The notes under the pieces were generated by a model. The model was given only the letters and a program-made list of their open reading frames with translations, was not told the DNA's origin and made no database searches. This document shows positions 27,601-39,979 of a stretch of 64,000 nt of DNA, in pieces. Position numbers and translations under genes: made by a program. This DNA comes from Micropterix aruncella (lineage: Eukaryota > Arthropoda > Insecta > Lepidoptera > Micropterigidae): positions 64,501 through 128,500 of the forward strand of contig OX155962.1 in NCBI GenBank assembly GCA_944548615.1, given 5' to 3'. Position 1 is the stretch's first letter, and every line of letters begins with the position of its first letter.

Positions 27601-28305
27601 TGTACTGAAATGTGCAAGTGCGAAGGTGATCCTGACCATTGCGACAATACGGGAGAATGCGAGGAAGACAATGATGAAGATCTAGGTTTAAGTGAAATTG
27701 GCATTGACAGTGATATTGATTGTATTTGAAAATTTAACAAATGTAATATTGTATTTCTTCAACAGTATTGTTATTACAAATTAGAGCTTTTCAAGAAATG
27801 TCTCTTTCCTCTTTCCAATTCCTACATAAAAAAAAATATAAAAATGGTATATTTGTTAATTTATTAAAGTTTAATACAGTTATTATTGTAATAAATCAGG
27901 AAACATGTAAAAAATTTCAAAAACTTTAAATATTTAAATATGTGCTTGCAAAACCCTAAAACTTCGATTTTTTCATTTCTTAATATTTCTTTTTACAAAA
28001 GTAATTTTTTTGAGAAAACGGTTAGTTATACAAAGAAAGTTGTAAGGACCTTTTCTATGCACAATCTGTCAGGCTACATTTTTTATTCAACAACATTTTT
28101 CGTATCTTCAACGGTTACTGATATAAATAGGAAAACATGTTTTTGGTGGCGGCCATTTTGTTTTTGGCCCGCAGCGCCCAAACGCACCATTTTTGAGAGT
28201 GCCACCATCAAAATTGTGTTTCTCCATGGTCAAACGAAGAGATTAAGACTACTTCCACACTTGCATACTGAAGGAGCACACGGATGTACATTTGATAGGC
28301 GACTA
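24655..28305 (+). mobile_element. Academ-like DNA transposon (3,651 bp) with 3-bp TAT target duplication
   Basis: Ends are TAGTCCCCTTTCAAATG on the left and its imperfect inverse on the right (ending CATTTGATAGGCGACTA). Inverted similarity extends about 320-330 bp from each end (24655-24983; 27987-28305). TAT flanks both sides (24652-24654, 28306-28308); the paralogous empty site in Helitron copy 1 has a single TAT (9531-9533). It encodes one large protein with a FEN/XPG-like nuclease and a Cys-rich C-terminus. A 3-4-bp duplication with an XPG nuclease is what I recall for the AcademX group; the superfamily name is inference, the structure is seen. Confidence 0.88.
24988..27729 (+). CDS. Transposon protein with FEN/XPG-like nuclease and C-terminal CXC cysteine domain
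   Basis: The frame is open from 24988 (stop at 24985) to 27729; the first ATG after the TTG at 25063 is in SAATMKQ, so a start is unclear. A possible splice acceptor (ttgcacag, 25010-25017) suggests that an upstream exon is lost, since the left inverted repeat ends at about 24983. Counting from 25063: residues 1-450 hold helical sequence with GIPELWVECGLYS at the very start; VIVDGMALLH with Asp461; EEADTKIIL (Glu597-598, Asp600); SPDTDVLIL (Asp624, Asp626); HALSGADVTGSFAGKGK (675-691). These match the ordered acidic motifs and GxG hairpin of FEN1/XPG nucleases. Residues ~825-862 are a CXC-type cluster (CSCSKRRCCPPCTCQ). Such proteins are common in cnidarian, fish and arthropod repeats; nuclear DNA cleavage during transposition is the inferred role. 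No internal stop. Confidence 0.85.
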   Translation, partial: SKNINFIIAQLRTIGELIEGSGIPELWVECGLYSAATMKQILDGKHIRRGIEAHISTASTLTNLLLEEFQKEFPGQLDCLKPHLQELVETLTTSDKKELKRVNSTIVSSLQERKIIQNIENFSATKKQKHPVFKLACTYMDMVQVMMNFIRAVRTSDWKLYLASLHEFVKYFFTFNRLNYARMITLYLSEMENLESTDPEIWKQFMEGNWVVNRSKVPFCSLGADEALEHQNRKLKVHGGLVGITLNENARNRFFLANSELTRIACETEKMIGLKSTERSQHHEVSVKLQQRQGDNVLTLMEAFKNSTNPFQYKSDDLIHILTQRVFPQEVKVSLDSVAEVGKDLHNIFLDQRIRSNTIPFWAPMKKNVIKTCKSVAKKIKITIKDKTVAIKTDLSLISRLLIASRSRPDIDLRHNLSNYEFSALPKSLFAIDGSMHHCLAKYKLTDALESIQEKPAEENEDDNTSTAHDVPVHNDELHGKAVIVDGMALLHTYHKPTTVKTCNDLGVKFSQWIGQKFNNYSEVHIVFDSYKENSLKKAMRDIRQKGSDPIQYKVRPETKIESIPMHKLLAHDKTKDELTEFLSNQILKFGETNNKKFVLSWRDKAASSHGDDVSCLSSTQEEADTKIILHAAYLAQKGIKTTHVFSPDTDVLILALRRYPQLSKDFAFYLGHGMKRFVQIGSIYRALGPLKASALPGLHALSGADVTGSFAGKGKIKWWKAFNSASDTMIEALAKLGTTLLLTEDVRANLEALICQLYIPKTSLTDLGAVRWFLFTKKQHQDENLPPTKSALNPALLRALLQCFEWNQDLIQHPHNPSPSDFGWQKIGSAYEPVACTNPCAPKLILELCRCSCSKRRCCPPCTCQSNGLRCTEMCKCEGDPDHCDNTGECEEDNDEDLGLSEIGIDSDIDCI

Positions 28306-28359
28306 TATACCACCTACGGTCTTTTTTCCATAATGTTTTATTCTATCTGACTTCTTATA

Positions 28360-29052
28360 TCTTATATATAAAAATGAATCGCCGTGCGTTAGTCTCGCAA
28401 GATCTCGAAAATGACTCGACCGATTTGAATGATTATTTTTTTGTTTTGTTTGCCTTGATTCAGGGGTAGTTTACAAAAAAAAATTTAGGAAAAATTAAAA
28501 GAAACAACTGAAAATCGAAAAAATCGAAATTGGTCTTTTTGGGAAATAAGCCCCTTTCAATAGATGGCGTTCGCGGCGATCCTATTGTTTGCTGCGTCAT
28601 CCATAACTGTTATTCAATCCGTGCGATTGTGTAAAATTTCAAAAAGTCGAAAAGTCAAAAAAGTCAAAAGAGTCAAAAAAGTCAAAAAAGTCAAAAAGTT
28701 GCAAAAAGTCGAAAACGTAGAAAAAGTCGACAAAGTCGGAATAGTCGGAAAAGTCCAAAGAGTCGAAAAAGTCAAAAAAGTCGAAAAAATCAAGAAAGTC
28801 GAAAAATGCAAAAAAGTCGGAAAAGTCGAAAAAGCATTAATATTTTATCATGTAAATCAAATACATTGAATTTATTTTTATTATAAAACGATTTTCATTT
28901 AATCACCGAACGAAACTCAAACCGTACACGATTCGGCCATATTATAGATTTCAATGAATTGGATTTGGAAGGTTGATTAGAATCAATAAACGCTTATGAA
29001 GAGTTACAAACAAATCAATTTTAGGTGGTACGAAGTTCACCGGGTCATCTAG
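28360..29052 (+). mobile_element. Inner non-autonomous Helitron unit, copy 2 (693 bp)
   Basis: TC start after A, 3' hairpin GGTGGTACGAAGTTCACC and terminal CTAG followed by T: all canonical Helitron ends. It includes the 9-bp minisatellite (28639-28833). Nearly identical to 9585-10278. Confidence 0.85.
28564..28869 (+). CDS. Doubtful 101-codon K-K-V repeat ORF, copy 2
   Basis: Same signal-peptide-like start and repeats as 9790-10095, with a handful of substitutions (for example Leu to Arg and Phe to Val). Probably a by-product of the minisatellite phase. Confidence 0.15.
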   Translation: MAFAAILLFAASSITVIQSVRLCKISKSRKVKKVKRVKKVKKVKKLQKVENVEKVDKVGIVGKVQRVEKVKKVEKIKKVEKCKKVGKVEKALIFYHVNQIH

Positions 29053-30340
<1,288 letters not shown>

Positions 30341-30600
30341 ATATTTCAACCGAGAATTTCACAACGTGATTTCAGTCCAACAAGGCACCTGTGAACCGAA
30401 TTTCAAGTCTTTAAGTCAAATATTTCGAGATTGAAGTATGACTGGCGCACTCTGATGGATCGATTTCAAGCACAAACTCTTCAACTCTTACCGTGACTAA
30501 ATGATGTCTGCATGCCGAATTTCAGCTCAATCGGATAAAGCATATAGGCGCTATCGTAGAGAAATATACTCACACACAGGAAGGGGGGGGGGGGGGTCAA
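30341..30600 (+). repeat. Family P repeat, copy 1, ending in a poly-G run
   Basis: Contains tttcacaacgtgatttcag, gccgaatttcagctcaatcg and a 3' stretch tatactcacacacaggaag followed by about 15 G. Two inverted relatives at 35137-35308 and 36138-36365 cover its first and second halves. Non-coding, class unknown. Confidence 0.7.
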
Positions 30601-32861
30601 AAAGTAAATATCCGTCTTAATCTCGAAAAAAAATTACCGCGGTCACAATACTTTACCTCCCCGTCATTTGGTAGGCCGGTATAGTAAAAAAATATTGTCA
30701 GTAATTTGGTGAGACACCCAAATTTATAGCATAAGGGAATTTGAAAAATTTGTAAATATTTTTCATGCTAATGTTTTTTAAATCTCAAACATAAGATAAT
30801 GACATTATTAATGTCATCTAGTTCAATTTACATTTATATTTTTTTAAAGGGAGGGCTAATTGCTGGATCTGTTATTAATATATTTTGGTTGCGCTCAAAG
30901 CATCTTTTGCATCAGCATTTGATTAGTGTGTGTGGATGTTCGCCTTCACCGACAGATGTTGATTCCGAAGAAGAAGAAGAACGACTTGAACGCTGCCAGT
31001 ACTGCGTTTGCTCGAAAAATGTCTACCCCCCGCTAGTGTTTATAATTATCCGCCGCGCTGTCAGAACGACAGCATATTATTATATAATTTTCAGAGGTTT
31101 TTGCATACTCTCGCGACTCTGTATCGCTTTATTTATCGCCTTCTTAAACCGCTCCGCAAAATCAGAATAAAACTCCGTGAAAGAACTAATCCGCGTCGAG
31201 TGGGTCGTGTGTGAGACATTTTCGAAGATACTTGCATGAGAAATCCACCAGCAGGCACCTCGAGGGTCCGTAGCAGTGCTGGGACTTCCAGATAGGCGAG
31301 GATCATCATCACAGGTCAGTCGGTGTTTTACAGACATATATCTGATTACGTGTTGATGTTTGAGGGATTTGCGCGCATCGATTTCGTCTTATTTTATAAA
31401 GTACCCACATAGTAAAATCTATTTATTTATTTTAGTATAATTTATTCACGGTTATGATCCCGCCGTTGTTCAACTATTTACACGTTGAACAATCAATAGT
31501 GTTAGTCTTGATAGTTCTACATAGACATTGCAATTCAATAGTTCTCTTTTAATTTATTATTATTCTCGACTATTTAATCTTATATATAGGGTAAGATTAA
31601 AAATAATATTACAGCCAAGACATTTTTTTTTTTTGCATTTCATTTTGTACTACACCCATGTATAGGAATGCATATCTACTGGAGTATTCCATTGTATTGT
31701 ATACTCCAGCGAGCGGCCTTTATTCGTGAGCACAAATCATTCCTTTTTATAATTGTACCTCAATGTGACTGTCCATAGTAAATTAGATCAGATACGATGC
31801 ATTGCTTATGGGTTGTACGGTGGGGCTATTTCCTTTTATGTCATTTACACGACAATAATTACTACATTGAAAGTTTATTTCGCGTAACATAGGTATGTCT
31901 CAATTCAGATACAGCACTCGCCGTAATTTAAGCATCCCAGGGCGTAATTAGTTAATGGGTGAAACTGAACGAGAGCGCGAACGAGGGGGTGTGAATAAAT
32001 GAGAAAACGGTCCTGCGTTTCGTTTCAGACTGAAAGAAGCAGAAAGGACAATATCTAAAACGCGTCAGACGCCGTTAATGGCTTGAAGATTCGCACTCGA
32101 ATTATAATTACGTTCCGCTGATGAATTTAATTGCTGAGATACTTGAAGAAGGGCTTTTTTGAAATAAAGAGCCTGGGAGATTTTTAGCAAACTTGTCTGA
32201 AGTCGTACTCTTAGAAAGATGCGAGTAGACCGAATAGCTTTACTAGCAAAGGTACTTAGCATATGTGGGAATTTCATTGACAGATATAAAATATATAATT
32301 ATAGGTGTTCGTCATAATTATCTGAAAAATCCATGGTTTTTAAAATTACGCTCAAGCAATATGTCTATATCATAACAAGCAATATCAAGCAAATCTAATC
32401 TTTGTTGTAGTAATAAACTTTTAAGTTATGTTGACAGTATAGAAAATGTATCCACTATTACTAGGAAGGAATTAAAAATGTAATAAATAACGAGGCGGTA
32501 TAATATGTCGTTCTAAATAGTTTTGGGGAAGATTTCAATACAAAATAATTAAAATTTAGTATAATTGTAAGAAATAACAATAAGTATGATTCAGGAAAGC
32601 TGCTACCATTTCTTAGATATACAGATGAACTTGAAAAAAACTATAATAGTTTTAATTGCCTTAAACTCATCGTAAAGCTTTCTTTTTCTCTTTAAGCCGA
32701 ACACCAATTTTGGGCTGATAGAATGTACGACATATTTATATCAATATTGATACTAAAAATATTTCGTAGATAAATCTGGTTTCAAGGATTGCATCAATCA
32801 TACGCCATTAAATCATCTCAATTGATCTTATGACTGAAAACTAAAAAGCATTCAAGAGAAA
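30601..32861. other. No gene recognised
   Basis: Unassigned AT-rich DNA. Overlapping frames at 30799-31337 (68-123 codons) match nothing known. A small palindrome CTGGAGTAT / ATACTCCAG lies at 31679-31709. Confidence 0.4.
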
Positions 32862-34243
32862 GAATTTATTTATTTTATTTATTTAAGAATTAATTACTAT
32901 GAAACATTGATTAGCTTATAAAAATAACAGGAACCGAATGGCAAACCCTTAACCTTTTGCTTATTTGTTTCTGTCACCCAACTGGGACTAGCCCGTTCTA
33001 GGGTGGACAGGACTCCAATATTACAATCAAGATTGCTTGATTGCTTGGTTGCTTACAAATATACAAGTTTTAGTAAAAAGCTAATGACACTAAATTGCCC
33101 TAAAATGTGGTCTTCAGAATAAAATAAAAAAATAATAATAATAAAAAAATATTAAAAGATAATATAATAAATAAAATGCAAATCCATTATTTAATCTGCA
33201 ATAAATATCATATAAAATTCGATTAAATAAAATAAATAAAGTTATATGTGAGAAAAGGAAGAAACGGTCATTAATATTTATTAATATAAAATTACCTAGT
33301 CTAAAAAGTATACTTCATTGTCAAAGTCAAATAATTTTTGGTAGTTAGTTCAATGTTAAAATATACTTAACATATATGTTTAAAAATATGTTAATAATTT
33401 GTGCACCTAAGTTTTATTATACTATTATTTCTAACATTTGATGTATGGTTAGTCTGTCATGATTCGATAACCATTTCTTTAGTTTATTTTTGAATTCCCT
33501 GAATGTCAAGTTCATTTTTATTTCCATATTGATCAGATTGTAAAATCTCGGCGCAATGAAAGAGTAATGTCTTTGTCCAAATGATGTTTTCCTTCTGGGT
33601 ATTATTGAGCTATTTTCTAAAACTTGTCTCGTTGGTCGCCGGTTCTGAATTATTCCTAAATTTGAGTTACTGTCCAAAAATAGCCTTAAGAGGGAAGTTT
33701 TTAGAAAAAGTTGCCTACAGTCAAGAACTTTAGCTTCCTTATAAAGTTCATTAGTGGGATGGCGATATGGTCTACGTAGAATAATTTTTAATATAAATTT
33801 CTGCGCAACTTGCAATGGCTCTAGCAGGGTTTTACCACATCCACCCCATCCAATTATGCCGTAAGTAATAAGCGATTCACATAAAGCATAATAAACAGTT
33901 TTTAGTGTTTTGGAATCCAGAATATTCCTCAGTTCTTTGAAAACATATCCAAGGATTCGCACCTTCGTAGCCACGTTATGTATATGAGAATCCCAACGGA
34001 GAAAGCAATCTAGAGTGATGCCTAGATATTTCTCTTTGTATAGGCTGACAGTTACAAGACTCTACGCTATCGCACTCGTGTATTACAATAGTTTTATTAG
34101 TAGTGGGTTGACCTCTGGTTGTTATACTAAATGGCATGTATTTGGTTTTGCCAACATTAAGCGTCAACATAAAGTTTCCTAGCCAATTTTTAACTATTTC
34201 CATGCCCTCGTTTGCTTTCTCAAATGTGTAATCCCAGTTTGAA
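32862..34243 (-). mobile_element. 5'-truncated CR1/Daphne-like retrotransposon, degraded
   Basis: Minus-strand copy of a relative of the 5.2-kb element. Starts inside RT just upstream of 34203, has the RT C-terminus to 33417, then a ~550-base 3' UTR with the conserved hairpin (32977-33012: TGTCACCC with GGGTGGACA, inner AAC-GGG with CCC-GTT) and an AAATA-type tail ending near 32862. No clear target duplication found. Confidence 0.8.
33417..34203 (-). pseudogene. RT C-terminal region, frameshifted
   Basis: The upstream frame (34203-33976) reads MEIVKNWLGNFMLTLNVGKT and TKYMPFS, matching the post-YADD region. It loses phase near 34035 by an indel, just before the KYLGI motif. The second frame (33974-33417) reads ATKVRILGYVFKELRNILDS and YYALCESLITYGIIGWGG to the end. 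Similarity to 6330-7108 and 57327-57989 is clear. The catalytic core is missing through 5' truncation. Confidence 0.85.
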
Positions 34244-35136
34244 CCCTTGAGAATATACCAGACAAAGGCAAAAGAAGCTTGTCTACATCGAATATATGGT
34301 ATGTGTTATGCTTATTAAACATATGTACACATTACCGGGCTAGTGCTTTCTTTCTCTTCTTTCTAAATCAAGAGAGAATTATAAATTGAGTTCCGACTTT
34401 AGCGAGAGATATAGGCCTCCATTGATGCATGCACTTTTCGCCGGCGCGGCGGTAGGTACCCACTGTGTACCTAAGTACGTATACTCTGAGCGAAGTTTCT
34501 TTCTGGCCCGAATAAATCTGGGAGGTTTCCTTCAAGATTAAACGCTCAATAGCGTGTTTCGATAGAACAACTTGGCAAGTACCGACCCGAGTTTAAAGTA
34601 ACCCATTACCGAAGTTCGTCTTGACGCCTGTTCGGCGCGCTCCTCGTCGCTAGACGGTCGAATGCATTGCATCGCCGGTGTCGAGCCGACATCGACTGCC
34701 CACATTTACTATCCGATGATAGGATTGCAGACTTCATTTTAAGAAGGTAGATCAAATTTAAATTTTTAAAAATAGGAAATAATTCATGAATTTTCGAATT
34801 TATATTTTTTTAATTCCGAATTTTTCATATTGCAATGTTTCAAAATGGTAATTTAAAAAAATGATTATCCGTTTCCCCTCTAGCAATTGAAATAGGAATT
34901 GATGATGTCATACCATTGATTACATATGGTCTTAGTTTGCACAAAGCCATAGAACGATTTAGCAACTCCGAAATTTATTTGGCCATCTATAGAAATATTG
35001 ATAATGAATCGTTTTTTTATAAGGGATCGATTGATTATAAAAACAAAATAATTTAACTAGCGATAACAATAATAATATTTGATTATTACTACCATCTATC
35101 GCATTTTACTTTCTAGGAAGGGAAAGTATTGTGAAC
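34244..35136. other. No gene recognised
   Basis: Unassigned. 34420-34700 is somewhat GC-richer without an identifiable ORF. Confidence 0.5.
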
Positions 35137-35308
35137 ATGGCAAGGGTTGAAAAGATTGTAGTTGAAATCGGTCCACCAGAGGGCGCCCTATTCATACATC
35201 TTAAGATATTGCAGCTAGAAACTTGAAATTCGGCACACAGATGCCTTAATTGACCGAAAGCACGTTGTGAAATGTTGGTTATAAGATCTCGTATACGAGC
35301 GACGCATT
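35137..35308 (-). repeat. Family P repeat, copy 2 (first half)
   Basis: On the minus strand: tttcacaacgtgctttcgg, gtgccgaatttcaagtttc, ctctggtggaccgatttcaa and cttttcaacccttgccatg, aligning with 30370-30500. Confidence 0.7.
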
Positions 35309-35477
35309 TTTTTAATACCAATGTATTTAAGAAAATACTATATAATTTTGGAAAAATACCATTTTAATACCACTGGAAATACTACAAAACATGTGACGAA
35401 TATCGGTAGGTAATGAATAATAGTAGGTACATTCGAATGGTTGGTATTTCTGTGTAGGTATTGCGCAATACCATTTT

Positions 35478-35815
35478 CGTTTCGGCCGAAAATATTCTTC
35501 TTATTACGATATTTTTCTTCTTTCGTGGGTTTTCTCCCGCCTTATCTAGAGTTCTTTGAAAGATACCCGAGTACTCAGGATGTATAAAGTTTCGGACGAA
35601 AACTCCTTTACTGTGGGTTCCTATTCGGCCTTATCTAGAGTGCTTTAACTTCTAAGAAGAAAGCCCAAAAACTCAGAATGCATAAAGTTTAGACTAAAAT
35701 ATTATTCTTTTTTGATATTCTTCTTCTTCCGTAGGTTCCTATCCGGCCTTATTTCGAGTGCATTAACTTCAAAGAAGATAGACCAAGTACTTAGGATGTA
35801 TGAAGTTTACTTATA
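35478..35815. repeat. Minisatellite, about three imperfect units of 90-120 bp
   Basis: Units begin near 35524, 35613 and 35732, each with gtgggttcctatccggcc-like sequence, tatctagagtgctttaac and caggatgtataaagttt. A partial unit precedes them. Confidence 0.8.
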
Positions 35816-36137
35816 CTTATGGTGTAACCATAATCCGAATGAAACGATATACGAAACTATAAACGAAATAAAAAATAGACATTTATGCAGATAATATTAA
35901 TATTATAAAACCTATGATTATTTATTTTTATATGTATATATATTATTATTTATTATCATATATTCGTTTGTTATTATTTAATTATTTTATACCGTATAGG
36001 CGTGTTTAGACTGCCATCTACAGTACGCCGTCATAATGTTACTTCTCGAAAGTCGTTATATTGTACATAATAATAGTAGATTCATCATTTTTATTTTCCC
36101 CGCAGGAAAGTATTAAGAGGGATATATACACTGCGAC

Positions 36138-36365
36138 CGCCCCCCCCCCCCCCACCCACCCCCCGAGATGATTAAAAATATTTCCAGACTGAAGTCTGCC
36201 TTTGAGTCTGTCTGTTTATGTGTGTGTGTGTGTGTGTGTGTGTGTCTGTGTGTATTCCTCCATGATATAGCCTAAACGTTCCATCTAATTGAGCTGAAGT
36301 TTGGCCTGTTGGCATCATTTGGTCATGGTAATAGTTGAAAAGATTGTGGTTGAAATCAGTTCACC
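36138..36365 (-). repeat. Family P repeat, copy 3 (second half), with (CA)n and poly-G
   Basis: On the minus strand: tttcaactattaccatgacc, aaacttcagctcaattag, then (CA)n (36220-36250), and finally a G-rich run (36138-36163). It aligns with 30470-30600, including the CA-rich end and G run. Confidence 0.75.
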
Positions 36366-38749
36366 TTTCTTTTAATTTGTTATAATTGTATTTTTTACGC
36401 TTAAAGTTGCGGGTGGCCAGTGATATCTGTTACCGCGTACCCATGTCACTGCGCACTACTACCTATGAACCGTGGCTAACGTTCGTGTATTTGCTTGGAC
36501 GCCGACGTACGCTTTCGAAGCTTTTTCACTGGATTTCCGGTAGGTGGTGTTACGCTACTACGCAAATGTTTCAATTTGCTCGGAATAAAATGAAGTTTTA
36601 GTTACGGTTATAAATTCCAATGTTGCTTATTAAGATAACGCACCTTCCAACATTCCTATGACAGTTACTGTGATTCTGGAAAGTGTTGCCGGGAAAGTCT
36701 TGAGATGTCACAACCGATTTTTTCAGACTATGAATGCCATCTACACGTAGAATTTCGTGGTAAAATTCTGGTTGTCAATTTGTAGTACGACGTTTATCAA
36801 CTTAATAAGCTATAGGTATATTTATTTAATGGTGGTACTTGCAATTCACAAGGAGACAATTTTAATAACAGACATTTAGAAGAAACATAAGAAGGACGAG
36901 TTTATCTAATAGATTATTTGTTTTGCATTGTTTAATGCTAAACCAGACATGCTATTCATTCATCGGAAGTGACACATAGAATAACTACCTATTTTGGTGA
37001 TTCAAATTTGCAAGGAGAATTCATTTAAAGGCGGGTAGAGAACCCGAACAAAATGAAATCAGATTAAAATATATCAATAAATGATTTGGTATACACTAAA
37101 AAGACTTTGTACTCTAATTATTTATACAATGTGATCATTCATAGATTAACAATAAATATACATTACTTCATTTATTAGCTTTATGTAATGACCAGCTATC
37201 ATATTTATCTTTTTTTTTAAGTTTGAAAATTAGTTTGAAAACTGATCTCACACTTTGAAATAAAACGGGATCGCATTTCATCAATGGATAGATGGATCTA
37301 AGCATCGATGGACACTGTGTTATTATTACATGACTTTCAATGCTATCTATATCTCAATAGGACTGTCGATATATATTATGTTGAAATTGACATACTATTA
37401 ATTTTAATTATTCAATCTTGAAGATAATGTAGTTTCTAAAAAGATTCTACTAAAATTATCATCTAAAATCTGTTGAAAGGAAAAATATATACAGAGGACT
37501 AGAGAGGTTAATAAACATTTATAAACTAATAGCCCGATGCTATAACTTAGTAACTTACTTGCTTGTTTCGAGTTAATGTCGCCTCGGTACGTGAAATGCT
37601 CACTAAAGTTAAGTGATTCATGTCTCTAGTGCTGAACTGACTGAGCGACCACCGCAAAGCACTTGAATAAAGCACTCTCAATGTCGACCTGCTGCCTGTT
37701 GTGCATCCACTTACGAAGGTATCAAGTTTAAGGTAAGGCCATAATACAATATTATGATGCATTACACTCGTGAAGAAAAATACGTTTCCTCGATGAAGGA
37801 AAGGATGTTTTGAAAATGTGTATGTAACCGAAAGGAATTTTAAAAAGTATAATGTAGAAAAAATAGGGCGTATGTAAATAAAATGAAGGGGTCAAAAATT
37901 AACATGCGAGTACCTTATGTTTTAAAAAGTTTATATTTTATGTATCAAAATGTTGGATTTCAATCGTGTTTTAAATGAATAATTTCTATCGCCAAAACAA
38001 ATGAATTATATCTCCAAAACAAAATACGGAATTAAAATCGAAGGAATTTTCTATATGAATTTCATCAACTATGCAATCATGATCCACTAAAACCATATCG
38101 CATTCTATGAAGTAATTGGATATGGATCTATAATTGAATATAATAATTGGTTGTCCATGTAACGCAGGCAGGATGGCAGACAGTGTAGTTCGCTTACAGA
38201 GCAGCCACTGATTGCCACTTACTCCTCAATAAAGGCAAAAGCAGACAGATTGAGTGGCGTCCCGTCGCATGCTCGTTACTTTTTATCTATTCACGATTAG
38301 AGCAGATTCACAATTAATTTGAATGTTTACATGTTTGGAATGGTTAAAAAATGGGTTATAAATTAGCTAACGATTTCTTTGTCATTCACTATAAATGGAG
38401 ACTTATTTTTTTATTGTGTTATGTATGTGATGGAAAAATATAATGTTGTCAATCAAAAGTCTTAAAGATACATTTTGTCGACCACTGAGTTCTGTATGCT
38501 CAACATACAGCGACACAAATAATTAAAAGTGTGAAAAGCTATATATAAGTACATACGTCTAAAAACTTAGTTTTTTATACGATGTTTCAATGAAGACGAT
38601 GGACAAGCCACTTTTGAAGGCCGATGACTGATCATTTAAGTCATCGTTGTTGTTCCAGTCATTTCTGCATATTTTCTCGAATCGTCGGTTAAGGATATAT
38701 AATACACTAAGTTCAATTATACACGTACATAATTTTACTCTTAAAATTT
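36366..38749. other. No gene recognised
   Basis: AT-rich unassigned DNA; ORFs of up to 71 codons match nothing known. 38580-38740 precedes an RT relic and may belong to it. Confidence 0.45.
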
Positions 38750-38992
38750 GTGAGGAACCACAAGCAGTATTTTAACATAAACAATGTAGAACACGGCTAC
38801 AATACGAGAAATAAACATGAGCCTCAAGCACCCGAGCCAATTTTAACTTTATTTAAAAAAGGACTGTTATACATCTCATTTAAAATCTCTACCCACCTAC
38901 CTGTAAATATTAAAGACGGAAAAGGGTATGCCATAGCATTGTGGAAATGGCTTATCGGAAGCTACTACATATTAAATGAAATTTTCTCCTAA
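38750..38992 (+). pseudogene. Non-LTR RT C-terminal tail relic
   Basis: GYNTRNKHEPQAP, ISFKISTHLPVNIKD and WLIGSYYILNEIFS match the conserved C-terminus of many CR1/Daphne-type ORF2 proteins (NTR..., Y-x-x-LP-x-x-IK, WL...FY...EF). No RT core upstream. The frame ends naturally at 38992. Confidence 0.6.
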
Positions 38993-39095
38993 TATAATAT
39001 TGTGGGCAAGCATTTTTATATTTCTTTTACTAAACTTTTCACTTAACAGCTAATTAATGCATGCTAAAAATATGTAACGAATGCATTGATTTCCA

Positions 39096-39705
39096 GTGAA
39101 ATACACTGACACAAATTCAGCTATTTTGCTACCTCATGCAGCGATGAATCAGCACGATGAAACAATACTTTTACTCGGAATATTTTGGATTGCATCATAT
39201 ATCGGCCTATATAAACCGGCGAAAACGCAACCAAAGTATCATTCATCGAGTGATCACCTCCCCCAAGGTTGCTACGGCATACTCGGTACCCCTCTCACGA
39301 GGTCGCTCAACGAGTCCGGCTCCTTGGTTTCCTTTTCCGCCCTTTTCTGATCGAGAAGCATCAGTCTGCATCCCCACAGACTCGAGCAGTGCCCAGTACG
39401 AGATACTAGGAGCACAAGTAAAATCCTTACCCTCATATCCTCGTAAATTCATTCATTCCGCGAGTCACTTCATCCGCGTCAATATTACCTATTCGGAAAG
39501 CGTTACAACTGGCAATATCGAACTCTCAATCATTTCAATAAATTACCTCCTGATTCACTCAAAATCGCCTTTTAATACGGAGATAACCCGCAAGTTGACA
39601 CCACCACCTCACACCGAACAACCTTTTTCACCCCAACCAACCTCATCCACATCAGATTACAGTAATATAACAATGAACAAGTTGCAAATTTTAGACTTAA
39701 TCTAA
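39096..39705 (+). CDS. Unidentified ORF region, low support
   Basis: Two overlapping frames (39096-39350 and 39157-39705, the latter 182 codons starting MKQYFYSEYFGLHHISAY). Ser/Pro/Thr-rich, no domain recognised, no start-context or splice evidence. It lies between two RT relics, so it may be part of an old element. Confidence 0.15.
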
Positions 39706-39794
39706 AATGTTGTGCTATTGTTTGGGTGTTTGGTATATAACTGAAATCTGAGATTGAATAGCATACATCTGTTAGTTAGCATACTTATTGATGC

Positions 39795-39979
39795 AAATCG
39801 CAATTGGTAGAACTAAACATAAATGTGAACTGCAAACAGCGATCTTTCACTTTTCAAAAAGGTACTCTCTACATGGCTACTAAAATATTTGCCCACCTTC
39901 CACGCAAAATCAAAGGAAAACCTTTTAATGCGAAACTGAGAGCCTGCCGTATTGTAAATACGGTTTTCGATTCTTAGAG
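39795..39979 (+). pseudogene. Second non-LTR RT C-terminal relic
   Basis: RTKHKCELQTAIFHF in one frame, then after an indel KGTLYMATKIFAHLPRKIKG and LRACRIVNTVFDS to a stop at about 39979. Same region of ORF2 as 38750-38992 but a distinct, more degraded copy. Confidence 0.5.

Larger units (their letters stand above)
22347..29052 (+). mobile_element. Composite Helitron, copy 2, interrupted by an Academ-like transposon
   Basis: 5' TC after an A at 22346; 3' end CTAG (29049-29052) followed by a host T. Its non-inserted sequence (22347-24654 and 28309-29052) aligns base for base with 7216-10278 apart from scattered differences, including the inner Helitron unit. Inserted next to family M copy 2 and an (AT)n array, so the A|T target is satisfied. 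The insertion at 24655-28305 happened after this copy arose, because copy 1 has the empty site. Confidence 0.85.

Noticed and set aside
25063..27729. The ~890-aa ORF as a host nuclear protein gene
   Set aside because: It lies between long inverted repeats with a target duplication and has an empty paralogous site, so it belongs to a transposon.
32862..34243. Target-site duplication of the minus-strand retrotransposon
   Set aside because: No convincing direct repeat found at the two edges by eye.
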